The notes: generated from the sequence alone by a model not told the origin. A DNA stretch of 27,624 bases from an uncultured Actinomycetes bacterium (GCA_903893955.1 CAITOG010000390.1:1-27624), one strand, 5' to 3'. Positions 15,416 to 25,231 are shown, numbered from the stretch's first letter. Numbers and translations: made by a program.

Positions 15416-16825
15416 GTGGCAAAGCAGAGCGTGCTCACCCCCCAGGCGCAGGACTTTCCTCGCTGGTACCAGGACATCCTCGCCAAGGCGGAGCTCGCCG
15501 AGAACGGTCCTGTCAGAGGGACCATGGTCATCAGGCCCTACGGCTATTCGATCTGGGAGCGGATCCAAGCGGAGATCGACGCTCGCATCAAGGCGGCGGG
15601 GGCGAAGAACGCCTACTTCCCATTGTTCATCCCCGAGTCGTACCTCAAGCGAGAGGCAGAGCACGTCGAGGGGTTCAGCCCCGAGCTCGCCGTCGTGACC
15701 CATGCTGGTGGCGAGGAGCTCGCCGAGCCGGTGGTGGTGCGTCCGACCTCGGAGACCGTCATCGGGGAATACATGGCGAAGTGGACCCAGAGCTATCGGG
15801 ATCTCCCGCTCCTGCTCAACCAGTGGGCCAACGTGGTCCGATGGGAGCTGCGCCCTCGCCTCTTCCTGCGCACCAGCGAGTTCCTCTGGCAGGAGGGCCA
15901 CACCGCCCACGTGGATGAGGCCGACGCGGCGGCGTATGCCAGACGGATCCATCACGACGTCTACAACGACTTCCTCACCGAGGTCCTCGCCATCCCGGCC
16001 CAGCTCGGGATCAAGACGGCTCGAGAGCGGTTCGCCGGCGCGACCAACACCATGACCTGCGAAGGGATGATGGGTGACGGCAAGGCGTTGCAGATGGCGA
16101 CGAGCCATGAGCTCGGTCAGAACTTCGCCCGCGCCTTCGACATCAAGTTCCTTGGTGACGACAGCGTCGAGCACCTCTGCTTCACCACGTCGTGGGGCGC
16201 TTCCTCACGGCTCGTCGGCGGGCTGATCATGGGCCATGGGGACGACAACGGCCTCGTGGTCCCGCCTCGATTGGCACCGGTCCAGGTCGCGATCCTTGCC
16301 ATCCGCGATGAGCCTGATGTGGCCGACGCCATCGATGTGCTCGAGGCCGAACTCAAGGGAGCAGGCATCCGCGTCGAGGTCGACCGCCGGCAGGGATCCT
16401 TCGGACGGCGGGTGACCGACTGGGAGCTCAAGGGCGTGCCGGTCCGCGTCGAGATCGGGCCACGCGACCTGGCCGAGGGCAGCCTGACGATCGCTCGCAG
16501 AGACACCAGCGAGAAGATCACCGTTCCAGTCGCAGAGGCAGCCAGCCGGGTTCCCGTTCTCCTCGAGGAGATCCAGGCATCGCTCCTGACCGGCGCCATC
16601 GCCAAGCGGGACGACCGGACCACCGACGTCTCTTCGCTCGCCGAGGCGATCGAAGCGGGACAGCACGGCTTCGCCCGGCTGCCGTGGCGGCTCGTCGGCC
16701 CAGAGGGCGAGGCCGAACTCAACAAGCACACCTTGTCGGTGCGCTGCCTGCAGAGCCCAGAGGGCGGCATCCCTGACGACCACGACGCCGACGACCTCGT
16801 CTGCATCGTGGCGCGCTCCTACTAG
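15416..16825 (+). CDS. proS: Prolyl-tRNA synthetase, archaeal/eukaryotic-like short type
   Basis: This class II synthetase of about 469 residues charges tRNA-Pro. It lacks the YbaK-like editing insert of the common bacterial type. Key stretches are PVRGTMVIRPYGYSIWERIQ, PLFIPESYL, RPTSETVIGEYMAKW, LRPRLFLRTSEFLWQEGHTAH (motif 2 loop), and a C-terminal VARSY that ends in the conserved tyrosine of this type. The GTG at 15416 aligns with the usual MAKxxxLTPQ start of relatives. An ATG at 15404 and a TTG at 15377 are alternatives in the same frame. GAAGAGGATGG precedes it. It is convergent with mca, 17 bases apart. Confidence 0.95.
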   Translation: MAKQSVLTPQAQDFPRWYQDILAKAELAENGPVRGTMVIRPYGYSIWERIQAEIDARIKAAGAKNAYFPLFIPESYLKREAEHVEGFSPELAVVTHAGGEELAEPVVVRPTSETVIGEYMAKWTQSYRDLPLLLNQWANVVRWELRPRLFLRTSEFLWQEGHTAHVDEADAAAYARRIHHDVYNDFLTEVLAIPAQLGIKTARERFAGATNTMTCEGMMGDGKALQMATSHELGQNFARAFDIKFLGDDSVEHLCFTTSWGASSRLVGGLIMGHGDDNGLVVPPRLAPVQVAILAIRDEPDVADAIDVLEAELKGAGIRVEVDRRQGSFGRRVTDWELKGVPVRVEIGPRDLAEGSLTIARRDTSEKITVPVAEAASRVPVLLEEIQASLLTGAIAKRDDRTTDVSSLAEAIEAGQHGFARLPWRLVGPEGEAELNKHTLSVRCLQSPEGGIPDDHDADDLVCIVARSY

Positions 16826-16842
16826 CACCGCCTGCGTCGAGA

Positions 16843-17694
16843 TCAGAGACCTGCGAAGAGATCGTCTTCGACCACGTCGGTCGGGCCCACTCGGCTCTTA
16901 GCGAGCCGGTAGTGCTCAAAAGGGTGGACGCTGTGGCGGACCTCGTCTGGCAGGCCGAACCACCAGGGCGATGTCGGATCGATCTGCGTCGCGTGGCACA
17001 GGAGCGCCTCGTCTCGAACGTGGGCGAAGCCGGTCACGTCGATGGTGGTCGTGAACCGCTCCCCCGCTGAGATCCTCTCCAAGAAGCCCTCGTCATAGGG
17101 CGAGTCGATGCCGAGCTCAAGGTACTTCTCATGGAGCTTCATCATCCTGATCGCTGGCCACACGGTGTAGTAGAGCTTCGCCACCTCGTGCGGCGTGCCG
17201 GCCTCGGGAAAACGAGCGGGGTCACCTGCTGCCTCGAAGGCGGCCACTGAGATGTCGTGCGCACGGATGTGGTCGGGATGCGGATACTCATGCTGCTCGT
17301 CGGGATACGAGATGAGCACGTCAGGCCGAGCGCTGCGGATGACCGCCACGAGTCGGCCGACCGCCTCTTCGAGGGGTGCGTTCCAGAACGCGTCAGGGTG
17401 ACGGTTCGCCTCGGAGTCGGGCATGCCCGAATCGCGGTAGCCGAGGTGCACCACCTCGTCGTAGCCGATGACCCGGCACGCTGCGTCAAGCTCGCCGGCC
17501 CGTCGCTCGGCGAGCGACTCTCCCGCAGCCAGGGTCACCGCAGGGTTCAAGATCTCGCCCTCAGCACCGTCGGTACAGCAGACCAGCGTCGTTCTGGCAC
17601 CAGCCGCGCCATAGCGGGCGATGGTCGCGGGGCCCTTCGACGACTCGTCGTCGGGATGCGCGTGCACGGTCACGATGGAGCGGGGGGACGCCAC
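16843..17694 (-). CDS. mca: Mycothiol S-conjugate amidase
   Basis: This 283-residue zinc amidase of the PIG-L/LmbE family cleaves mycothiol S-conjugates to a mercapturic acid, which is exported, so it serves detoxification. The zinc ligands are H13 and D16 of HAHPDDE and H142 of YPHPDH, with D15 as general base. GYRDSGMPDSEANRHPDAFW (85-104) is the Mca-type substrate region and separates it from the deacetylase MshB, though the two are close. It implies the organism makes mycothiol. The GTG start has a TAGGTT box six bases upstream, so it may be leaderless, although GGAGAG touches the start. Confidence 0.88.
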   Translation of the reverse strand: MASPRSIVTVHAHPDDESSKGPATIARYGAAGARTTLVCCTDGAEGEILNPAVTLAAGESLAERRAGELDAACRVIGYDEVVHLGYRDSGMPDSEANRHPDAFWNAPLEEAVGRLVAVIRSARPDVLISYPDEQHEYPHPDHIRAHDISVAAFEAAGDPARFPEAGTPHEVAKLYYTVWPAIRMMKLHEKYLELGIDSPYDEGFLERISAGERFTTTIDVTGFAHVRDEALLCHATQIDPTSPWWFGLPDEVRHSVHPFEHYRLAKSRVGPTDVVEDDLFAGL

Positions 17695-17700
17695 CTCTCC

Positions 17701-17706
17701 AACCTA
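17701..17706 (-). promoter_or_regulatory. Candidate -10 box for a leaderless mca transcript
   Basis: TAGGTT on the minus strand is six bases upstream of the GTG at 17694. The intervening GGAGAG is too close to the start to work well as a ribosome binding site. Confidence 0.35.
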
Positions 17707-17745
17707 GACGGCACGCCCCGGGCGCCATCGCTCGTCTGTCGGCCC

Positions 17746-17751
17746 TAGGCT
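17746..17751 (+). promoter_or_regulatory. Candidate -10 box of the pspA operon
   Basis: TAGGCT lies 34 bases before the pspA start, leaving room for a leader with AAGGAGG at 17774-17780. No clear -35 box or activator site was found. Confidence 0.3.
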
Positions 17752-17785
17752 TGCCCTCAGCACGACTCACCAGAAGGAGGCCCCC

Positions 17786-18529
17786 GTGGCCGGAGTGTTC
17801 AGCCGCATCAGCACGATCTTCCAGGCCAAGACCAACAAGGCCCTGAACAAGATCGAAGACCCCCGTGAGACGCTCGATCTCTCCTATGAGAAGCAGCTCG
17901 ACAGCCTGACCAAGGTCAAGAAGGCGGTGGCCGACGTCGCCACGTCCCGCAAGCGCATCGAGCTCCAGGCCGCAGAGCTCCAGAAGCAGGGCGACAAGCT
18001 CCAGAGCCAAGCCAAGGCCGCGCTCGAGCAGGGCAACGAGGATCTCGCCCGCGAGGCCCTCAGCCGCCGAGCCGCCATCGGCGAGCAGCTCACCGACCTC
18101 GAGCAGCAGCACGCCCAGGTCGCCGAGCAGGAGCAGAAGCTCATCGCGACCTCTCAGCAGCTCCAGGCCCGGGTCGAGCAGTTCCGCACCAAGAAGGAGA
18201 CCATCAAGGCCACCTACACCGCGGCAGAGGCTGAGACCAAGATCTCAGAGGCGGTTACGGGCATCTCCGATTCGATGGGCGACGCAGGCCAGGCCATGAC
18301 GAGAGCGCAGGACAAGATCTCCGAGATGCAGGCACGAGCCGGGGCGATGGATGAGCTGCTCAGCTCAGGCGCCCTCACCGACCTGTCCCAGCCGGTCGAC
18401 GACATCCAGGCGCAGCTCGACAAGGCGTCGACCACATCCGCTGTGGACGCTGAGCTCGCTGCGCTCAAGGCGGAGCTCGGCACCTCAGCACCGGCTGCCG
18501 AGCTCGACGAGGGGGAGGCCAAGGCCTGA
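17786..18529 (+). CDS. pspA: PspA/IM30-family envelope-stress protein
   Basis: The 247-residue protein is almost wholly helical and rich in Glu, Lys, Gln and Ala, as expected for the long coiled-coil hairpin of PspA (about residues 25-215). Family members bind the inner face of the membrane, form large rings or rods, and protect against envelope damage. The N-terminus MAGVFSRISTIFQAKTNKAL fits the amphipathic membrane-binding helix. AAGGAGG sits five bases before the GTG start. Its stop overlaps the htpX start (TGATG), giving a pspA-htpX-pspAB operon. Confidence 0.93.
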   Translation: MAGVFSRISTIFQAKTNKALNKIEDPRETLDLSYEKQLDSLTKVKKAVADVATSRKRIELQAAELQKQGDKLQSQAKAALEQGNEDLAREALSRRAAIGEQLTDLEQQHAQVAEQEQKLIATSQQLQARVEQFRTKKETIKATYTAAEAETKISEAVTGISDSMGDAGQAMTRAQDKISEMQARAGAMDELLSSGALTDLSQPVDDIQAQLDKASTTSAVDAELAALKAELGTSAPAAELDEGEAKA

Positions 18530-19443
18530 TGGCCTTCGCCAAGAACATCGAGACAGACCGGGGGCTCTCGGCGCGGATGCTCCTGACAGGGCTCTTCCTC
18601 GTCATCTTGTGGGGAATCCTCGGTGCCGTCCTCGTCGCCGTCGGCGTCGGCCTCGCCCTGGTGGTGGTGATCGAGATCGCCGTGATCTTCGGGCAGTACT
18701 GGTTCTCCGACAAGATCGCCCTCTTCGGCATGGGTGGCCGGATCGTCACCCCAGAGGAGGAACCCAAGCTGCACGCCATCGTGGATCGCCTCTGCGCGAT
18801 GGCCGACATGCCCAAGCCACGGGTCGCCATCGCCACGACCGACATGCCCAACGCCTTCGCCACCGGCCGGAGTCCGAAGACTGCCGTGGTCTGCGCGACG
18901 ACGGGGCTGATGTCACGACTGAGCGACGAGGAGCTCGAAGCTGTCCTCGCGCATGAGCTCTCTCACGTGGCGCATCGCGACGTGGCGGTGATGACCATCG
19001 CATCAAGCGTGGGCATGCTCGCCGGCCTCCTGACCCGAGTGGCGCTGTGGAGCTCGATCTTCACCGGCAATGACAACAACAACCAGGGAGCGGCTGCAGC
19101 CGAGCTGCTGGTGATGCTGGTCTCAATCGTCGTCTACTTCATCAGCTTCCTGCTGACCTTGGCGCTCTCACGCTATCGAGAGCTGGCCGCAGACCGGTCT
19201 GGTGCCATCCTGATCGGCCGGCCATCGCTGCTAGCCGCTGCGCTGGTCAAGATCACCGGCGAGATGTCGAAGATCCCCCAGAAGGACCTCCGCAAGTCAG
19301 AGGCGTTCAACGCCTTCTTCTTCACCCCGGCGATCAACGGCAAGCAGGGCCAGAGCCTCGCCAACCTCTTCTCGACGCACCCTTCGCTGGAGCGCCGCCT
19401 CGCCCAGCTCGATGAGCTCGAGCGGCAGCTCGGACAGGGATAG
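18529..19443 (+). CDS. htpX: HtpX-like zinc membrane protease (M48)
   Basis: The 304-residue membrane metalloprotease should degrade misfolded membrane proteins. Two hydrophobic helices are near the N-terminus (about 17-56). The zinc motif is H142-E-L-S-H146 (AHELSHVAHRD), with E218 in RYRELAADRSGA as third ligand. Another hydrophobic hairpin (about 157-213) lies between them. The C-terminus ends in the usual LFSTHPSLERRLAQLDEL. It sits between pspA and pspAB, which supports a role in envelope-stress repair. Its start overlaps the pspA stop by one base. Confidence 0.94.
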   Translation: MAFAKNIETDRGLSARMLLTGLFLVILWGILGAVLVAVGVGLALVVVIEIAVIFGQYWFSDKIALFGMGGRIVTPEEEPKLHAIVDRLCAMADMPKPRVAIATTDMPNAFATGRSPKTAVVCATTGLMSRLSDEELEAVLAHELSHVAHRDVAVMTIASSVGMLAGLLTRVALWSSIFTGNDNNNQGAAAAELLVMLVSIVVYFISFLLTLALSRYRELAADRSGAILIGRPSLLAAALVKITGEMSKIPQKDLRKSEAFNAFFFTPAINGKQGQSLANLFSTHPSLERRLAQLDELERQLGQG

Positions 19444-19453
19444 GCGAGCGCTC

Positions 19454-20041
19454 GTGGGCCTTTTCGACACCCTGCTGGGTCGAACCAAACAGGTCACTCC
19501 AAACCTCGATGCGCTCTTCGCCCTCCCGTCGGCTGCGGTCACCTTGGAGCTCCAGTCTGGGCTCGTCTCCACGGGAAGCGCTGGCGTCTGCTGGCGACCA
19601 CCGGCGGGACAAGCCTCAGCAGATGTCCAGGATGAGATCTCCAAGCTCCTCGAGATGGACGACCAGGATCCGAGCACACCAGCACTGCGCAGCGTCGAGG
19701 ACGACCTCGGCTACCGCTGGCTGCTCGTCGACGGCGAGAGCCTCGACGACCTCGTGACGAGGGCCCACCAAGCCAACTCGCTACTCAAGGAGTCAGGGTG
19801 GGGACCCCAGCTGCTCTGCACGGTCTTCGGCTTCGTCCCCAAGGCTGGCGCCGACGCGTCAGCTGTCCCGTCCTATCTCGTCTACCTCTTCAAGAGAGGC
19901 ACGTTCTATCCCTTCTGTCCGACAGGCCCCGACAGCCGCGACAACGAGGCCGAGCTGCGATTGCGTGCGGTGCTGACCGGCGACCTGCCGCTTGAGAGCG
20001 ACCTGGGGCGCTGGATGGCGCTCTGGGGACTCCCCGTCTAG
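19454..20041 (+). CDS. pspAB: PspA-associated protein PspAB
   Basis: This 195-residue cytoplasmic protein matches the PspAB family found with PspA and HtpX in actinobacteria. The start MGLFDTLLGRTKQVTPNLDA and the segments LFALPSAAVTLE, SYLVYLFKRGTFYPFCPTG and DLPLESDLGRWMALWGLPV are characteristic. The molecular function is not established. The GTG at 19454 is 10 bases after the htpX stop, and the family's N-terminus decides this start although the frame is open a little further up. It is the last gene of the PspA operon; the usual fourth member PspAA was not found. Confidence 0.88.
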   Translation: MGLFDTLLGRTKQVTPNLDALFALPSAAVTLELQSGLVSTGSAGVCWRPPAGQASADVQDEISKLLEMDDQDPSTPALRSVEDDLGYRWLLVDGESLDDLVTRAHQANSLLKESGWGPQLLCTVFGFVPKAGADASAVPSYLVYLFKRGTFYPFCPTGPDSRDNEAELRLRAVLTGDLPLESDLGRWMALWGLPV

Positions 20042-20083
20042 TCCTCTGCCCTGTCGTCACACAGTTGTCACGAACCACCTCGC

Positions 20084-20089
20084 TACCAT
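20084..20089 (+). promoter_or_regulatory. Candidate -10 box for a leaderless tyrosine phosphatase transcript
   Basis: TACCAT lies seven bases before the ATG at 20097, with no ribosome binding site. A TTGTCA at 20065-20070 is too close to be a normal -35 box. Confidence 0.35.
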
Positions 20090-20096
20090 TGGCGCG

Positions 20097-20852
20097 ATGA
20101 GCTCCTCCACCGACAAGCCCGCACGCCTGATCGGCCTGGCAGGGACCGTGAACTTCCGAGACATCGGCGGCTACCCGACCTCGGATGGTCGAAGCGTCAC
20201 GTGGGAGACTCTCTTTCGAGCCGACTCTCTCAACCGTCTGACCTCAGGTGACCACGCAGAGATCAGGCGGCTGGGCATCGCCACCGTCATCGACCTGCGC
20301 ACCACCGCTGAGGTCGAGGAGGGCCACTTCGACGCCGAGACGACACCTGTCGACTTCCTCCACCTCCCGCTCATGGAGTCGGTGCCAGATCCCGAGGCCT
20401 TCCGAACGCAGCCCGGGCTGTTGTCGTCGACCTATGTCGAGATGCTCGACACCGCCGGTGCGCACGTGGTGAGCGCCATCGAGGCCCTCGCTTCGCCAGG
20501 TGGGCTTCCGGCCATCGTCCACTGCACAGCGGGCAAGGACCGCACCGGCGTGCTCATCGCCCTCGTCCTCGGCTTGCTCGGCGTCGACGACGAGCTGATC
20601 GTCGAGGACTACGCGCTCAGTGCAGCGTCGATGCACCAGCTCAAGGAGCGGCTCGCCGAGCGCTACCCAGATGCTGCCGACGAGATCCTCGCTGCCGACG
20701 AGGTGTTCTCCGCTGCCCCTGAGAACATGGAGCACCTCCTCACCACCATCACGGCGCGCTGGGGCTCGACCGAGGCGTTGGCGCTCGATCTCGGGATCAG
20801 CGAGCAGACCATCGCTCAGTTGCGCGCCGCTCTCCTCGAGCCTCTCCGCTGA
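20097..20852 (+). CDS. Tyrosine-protein phosphatase (MptpB-like DSP family)
   Basis: The 251-residue cytoplasmic phosphatase has the P-loop H142-C-T-A-G-K-D-R149-T-G, with nucleophile C143 and R149. The N-terminal signature VNFRDIGGYPTSDGR (18-32) and the following FRADSLNRL are typical of the bacterial tyrosine/dual-specificity group that includes mycobacterial PtpB. Some relatives act on phosphoinositides as well as on phosphotyrosine. The last 56 bases overlap the 3' end of the convergent pterin dehydratase gene. It is close to the PspA operon but appears to have its own promoter. Confidence 0.92.
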   Translation: MSSSTDKPARLIGLAGTVNFRDIGGYPTSDGRSVTWETLFRADSLNRLTSGDHAEIRRLGIATVIDLRTTAEVEEGHFDAETTPVDFLHLPLMESVPDPEAFRTQPGLLSSTYVEMLDTAGAHVVSAIEALASPGGLPAIVHCTAGKDRTGVLIALVLGLLGVDDELIVEDYALSAASMHQLKERLAERYPDAADEILAADEVFSAAPENMEHLLTTITARWGSTEALALDLGISEQTIAQLRAALLEPLR

Positions 20853-21128
20853 CGATCGACTCCACCGTGAGCGCGAGCTCGACGTCGAGCTTCGTCAGCC
20901 CCCCGACATCATGGGTCCAGAGCTCGAGGCGGACAAGGTCGTAGCGAAGCTCGATGTTGGGGTGGTGATCGAGCTCCTCAGCCAGCGCCCCGACGGCCAC
21001 GACGAAGCCCAGCGCCTGGGCAAACCCGGCGAAGTGGTGGACCAACATGAGATGCCCCTGCTCGATCGACCAGCTGGTCCCTCTGAGTGCGACCTCCACC
21101 TCCTCCTCGGAGAGCGGGAGCGGCCTAG

Positions 21129-21132
<4 letters not shown>
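20797..21132 (-). CDS. 4a-hydroxytetrahydrobiopterin dehydratase (pterin carbinolamine dehydratase)
   Basis: This 111-residue enzyme removes water from 4a-hydroxytetrahydropterin. The full PROSITE-type pattern is present: E-x3-H-H-P (ELDHHP), an aromatic six residues on (Y), H after nine more (WTHD), and D at GGLTKLD. No aromatic amino-acid hydroxylase is in the window, so the source of the pterin is unknown. Its GTG start overlaps the fumC stop (GTGA), so it is translated from the same message. The 3' end overlaps the phosphatase gene on the other strand. Confidence 0.93.
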
Positions 21133-22514
<1,382 letters not shown>

Positions 22515-22643
22515 GTGCTCGACCTCCTGGTCCTTGGCGATTCGTCTTCGATCCCCCGACCTGCGATCTTCGTCGCCGCCGGGCACCTGCGCAAGATCAC
22601 AAGCGCGGCGGTCCGCCCCCACGCAACCGGCCACCATCGCCGG

Positions 22644-22649
22644 TAAGGT
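22644..22649 (+). promoter_or_regulatory. Candidate -10 box of the PPOX-fold gene
   Basis: TAAGGT lies 40 bases before the ATG at 22690, leaving a short leader with GAGAAGGAAGG. The same hexamer is found before the sulfite reductase and alcohol dehydrogenase genes. Confidence 0.35.
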
Positions 22650-22689
22650 CAAGAGGGCAACCCACCTTGAATGAGAAGGAAGGCCCACG

Positions 22690-23097
22690 ATGGCTGACGT
22701 CCTGTCCACCCCAGCCCGCGAGCTGCTCGCACGACCAGTCCTCGCCTCGCTGGCGACCATCGCCGCTGATGGCAGCCCACAGATCACGCCGCTGTGGATC
22801 GACGTCGATGGTGACGACCTGCTGATCAACACCGCGCAGGGCCGTGCCAAGGCCCGGAACCTCGAGCGGAGCCCAAAGGTGGCGATCTGCGTGGTTGACC
22901 CCGAGAACCCCTACAACGTCGTCGCTGTCCACGGCACCGTAACTGAGATCACCACTGACGGAGCCGACGCTCACATCGACGCACTGGCCAAGAAGTACAT
23001 GGGCGTCGACGAGTACCCGATGCGGACCCCTGACGAGGTGCGGATCAAGGTCCGCATCCGGACCGACCGCATCGCCATGCAGACCCCAGACGCCTGA
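22690..23097 (+). CDS. PPOX-class (pyridoxamine 5'-phosphate oxidase fold) protein, probably F420-dependent
   Basis: The 135-residue split-barrel protein follows the F420- or flavin-binding PPOX family: LARPVLASLATIAADGSPQI, then TPLWIDVDGDDLLINTAQGR, then AKARNLERSPKVAICVVDPE and a VAVHGTVTEI strand. The C-terminal RIKVRIRTDRI completes the barrel. It probably reduces an unknown substrate with F420H2 in the cytoplasm. GAGAAGGAAGG precedes the ATG. It is divergent from fumC and converges on the FKBP gene. Confidence 0.88.
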   Translation: MADVLSTPARELLARPVLASLATIAADGSPQITPLWIDVDGDDLLINTAQGRAKARNLERSPKVAICVVDPENPYNVVAVHGTVTEITTDGADAHIDALAKKYMGVDEYPMRTPDEVRIKVRIRTDRIAMQTPDA

Positions 23098-23118
23098 GCG
23101 CCTGCTGGGCCGAGCGGC

Positions 23119-23673
23119 CTAGTTGATCTTGATCAGATCGACGATGAAAACCAAGGTGTCGTTCGCTGCGATTCCCGCGCCCGGCGAGTTGGAGCCGTAG
23201 CCGAGGGACGCAGGGATGATGAACTCCTTGCGCTCCCCTGCCTGCATTCCCACTAGGCCAGGGTCCCAGCCGGGGATGACCTCGCCGGCGCCCACATGTT
23301 GGACCACGAAGGGACCAGAGCCGTCGGTGTAGGACGACTGGATGACCTTGCCGGCCGAGTAGGTGGCGAGGGTGTAGTTGACCGTGACCGAGTCACCGTC
23401 CTTCACCTTTGGCCCTGAGCCCGGGATCAACGTGGCCACCTGCAGGGTCGTTGGTGGAGGCGAGGTGGGCACGACGACGGTGGGGAGCTTGCCCTGCGTG
23501 CCTGCTGGCGAGAGATCAGCAGCCGGGATGGTGCCAATCGCCACCGAGGGCGTCGACGTCACAGGAGCGCTCGTGGTCGTGCTCGACGCTGTCGACGACG
23601 AGCTTGAGCAGCCGGCAAGCAACCCTGCTGCAGCGATGACGCTGGTCACTGCGATGGTCCGAAACTTGGGCAC
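23119..23673 (-). CDS. Lipoprotein FKBP-type peptidyl-prolyl isomerase
   Basis: The 184-residue protein begins with a lipoprotein signal peptide. LLAGC (18-22) is the lipobox with C22 lipidated, followed by a serine/threonine-rich linker to about residue 75. The FKBP domain runs from about 80 to 184 (VNYTLATYSAGKVIQSSY, VIPGWDPGLVGMQAGERKEF, IPASLGYGSNSPGAGI and LVFIVDLIKI). It catalyses cis-trans proline isomerisation outside the membrane, probably in folding of exported proteins. AAGGAG lies about five bases before the GTG start. A hairpin at 23702-23716 separates it from the upstream gene. Confidence 0.93.
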   Translation of the reverse strand: MPKFRTIAVTSVIAAAGLLAGCSSSSSTASSTTTSAPVTSTPSVAIGTIPAADLSPAGTQGKLPTVVVPTSPPPTTLQVATLIPGSGPKVKDGDSVTVNYTLATYSAGKVIQSSYTDGSGPFVVQHVGAGEVIPGWDPGLVGMQAGERKEFIIPASLGYGSNSPGAGIAANDTLVFIVDLIKIN

Positions 23674-23701
23674 AGACGCTCCTTGGTGTGGCGATCCGAC
23701 G

Positions 23702-23716
23702 GTCGGTTCGACCGAC
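23702..23716. terminator. Hairpin between the LLM-like gene and the FKBP gene
   Basis: GTCGGT (23702-23707) pairs perfectly with ACCGAC (23711-23716) around TCG. It lies 16 bases past the LLM-like stop on the minus strand and may end that transcript or fold in the FKBP leader. Confidence 0.35.
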
Positions 23717-23732
23717 GACAGACCCTAACTGC

Positions 23733-24365
23733 TCAACGCAGCGACGTTGCTGCACCGTCCGGCGCTGCCGGCGAGACGACGATGGTCGTGGCGTCAGCTG
23801 GCGCCGTCGGCACATCTTGTCTGACCTCCTCGAACACGATGGTCCAGGGCACCGGCGCCGAGTCGCCGGGCTTGCGACCGAAGGCTCGCGGTGGGGACTG
23901 GCTCTGGTCGATCCTGAGAATCGGCGGTCCTCCCGGGCTCAACGGCGCGGGTCGGTTGGGCGCGTCCTGCACGTACTCGAAGGTGCCGCTCACGGTTGCT
24001 GGCCCACCGTCGAGCAGCGCCACGATCACAGCCTCTGCCTCAGACAGGTGCACCGGGTCTCCTCCGAGCAGCACCAGCCCGGTACGCCCCTCTGTCAGGT
24101 GGTCCACCGTCGTCAGCTCTCGGGCCATCACCGAGGCGCTGCGCCCGGTGCCGATCTCACAGCTCGCCGCGAGCACCGGCAGATCTGTCTCGCCTGCCAG
24201 CGCGCCGATGACGGCGAACGGGTCGAGCACCGATCTACCAGCCTCGAGGTCGCCTATCGCCACCGCCTCATAGCCAGCGCTCCCAGCCTGTCGGAGCCAG
24301 GCGACGAGGCTCTCGAAGGGTGCCGTCTCGTGCAGGTCGAGGCGGGGGGCCAGGAGCCACGCCAT
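23733..24365 (-). CDS. Half-length LLM (luciferase-like) fold protein
   Basis: This 210-residue protein resembles only the middle of LLM-class oxidoreductases: YEAVAIGDLEAGRSVLDPFA, then VIGALAGETDLPVLAASCEI, then ARELTTVDHLTEGRTGLVLL and GGDP. The usual family length is 280-350. The last 80 residues are proline- and alanine-rich with no clear LLM C-terminal half. It may be a degenerate, cofactor-free relative or a distinct family; substrate and activity are unknown. The ATG lies four bases after the stop of the crotonase gene, so the two are probably an operon. Confidence 0.65.
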   Translation of the reverse strand: MAWLLAPRLDLHETAPFESLVAWLRQAGSAGYEAVAIGDLEAGRSVLDPFAVIGALAGETDLPVLAASCEIGTGRSASVMARELTTVDHLTEGRTGLVLLGGDPVHLSEAEAVIVALLDGGPATVSGTFEYVQDAPNRPAPLSPGGPPILRIDQSQSPPRAFGRKPGDSAPVPWTIVFEEVRQDVPTAPADATTIVVSPAAPDGAATSLR

Positions 24366-24369
24366 CTCG

Positions 24370-25152
24370 TCAGCGTCCCTCGAACTTTGGATCGCGACGC
24401 TCGAGGAACGCGGTGATCGCCTCAGCCGTGTCAGGAGAGTTGAAGTTGATGGCCTGCGCCCGGCTCTCATCCTCGAGCGCCTGGGCCATGGTGGCAGTGA
24501 AGGCGTTGTTCAACAGGCTCTTGGCAAGGCCGAGTGCCACCGTCGGCCCCGAGGCCAATCGTCGTGCGAGCGAGTCGGCAGCGTCATCGATCTCGTCGAC
24601 CGAGTGCAACTCGTTGATGAGGCCCATCCCGAGTGCAGCTCGGGCGTGGAGCAGCTCGCCCGAGTAGGTCAGCTCCTTGGCCCGTGCCATCCCGATCTGG
24701 CGGGGCAGGAGCCACGAGGCGCCCATATCGGGAGTGAGGCCGCGCTTGGCGAAGATCATGGAGAAACGCGCTCGCTCTGTCGCCACGATGAGATCACAGC
24801 CGAGGGCGAACGAGAGCCCCGCTCCCACCGCCATGCCGTCGACCTTGGCGACCGCAGGCTTGTTGAGATTGTGGAGCGCCATGGCGACGTCGTGGAGCCT
24901 GCGCATGCGGACGACGCCTGGCCTGGTCAGATCCATCATCGGCCCGTCGCCCGAGGTGAGGTCAGCGCCGGTGCAGAAGTTGCCGCCGGACCCGGTGAGC
25001 AGCAGGCAACGATCCGTGTCGGTGCGCTCGATCTCGATGAAGATCTCGAGGAGCTCCTCGAACATGGTGCCGTTCGCCGCGTTCTTCTTCTCTGGACGGT
25101 TCATCGTGACCGTCACGACGCCAGCATCCCTCTCGACGAGCAGGGTCTCCAT
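24370..25152 (-). CDS. Enoyl-CoA hydratase/isomerase family protein
   Basis: The 260-residue crotonase-fold protein has GSGGNFCTGADL (54-65) and VDGMAVGAGLSFALGCD (104-120) as oxyanion segments, and GLTPDMGASWLLPRQIG, a common crotonase active-site stretch. It should act on an enoyl-CoA in the cytoplasm. The frame is open 16 residues further up, but AGGAGGAG (25158-25165) five bases before the ATG at 25152 decides this start. It is followed by the half-length LLM protein. The first crotonase at 28-831 is a separate paralogue. Confidence 0.92.
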   Translation of the reverse strand: METLLVERDAGVVTVTMNRPEKKNAANGTMFEELLEIFIEIERTDTDRCLLLTGSGGNFCTGADLTSGDGPMMDLTRPGVVRMRRLHDVAMALHNLNKPAVAKVDGMAVGAGLSFALGCDLIVATERARFSMIFAKRGLTPDMGASWLLPRQIGMARAKELTYSGELLHARAALGMGLINELHSVDEIDDAADSLARRLASGPTVALGLAKSLLNNAFTATMAQALEDESRAQAINFNSPDTAEAITAFLERRDPKFEGR

Positions 25153-25231
25153 GGGGACTCCTCCTGCGGGACCTCCCGCATCGACTCCAGACGTGGTCAA
25201 CCCTAGAGTGCGGGCGACTCGGGCGTGAGAG

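Noticed and set aside
22515..22850. Long N-terminal extension of fumC
   Set aside because: It overlaps the PPOX gene and its promoter, and fumarase homology starts at the GTG/ATG near 22514-22508.
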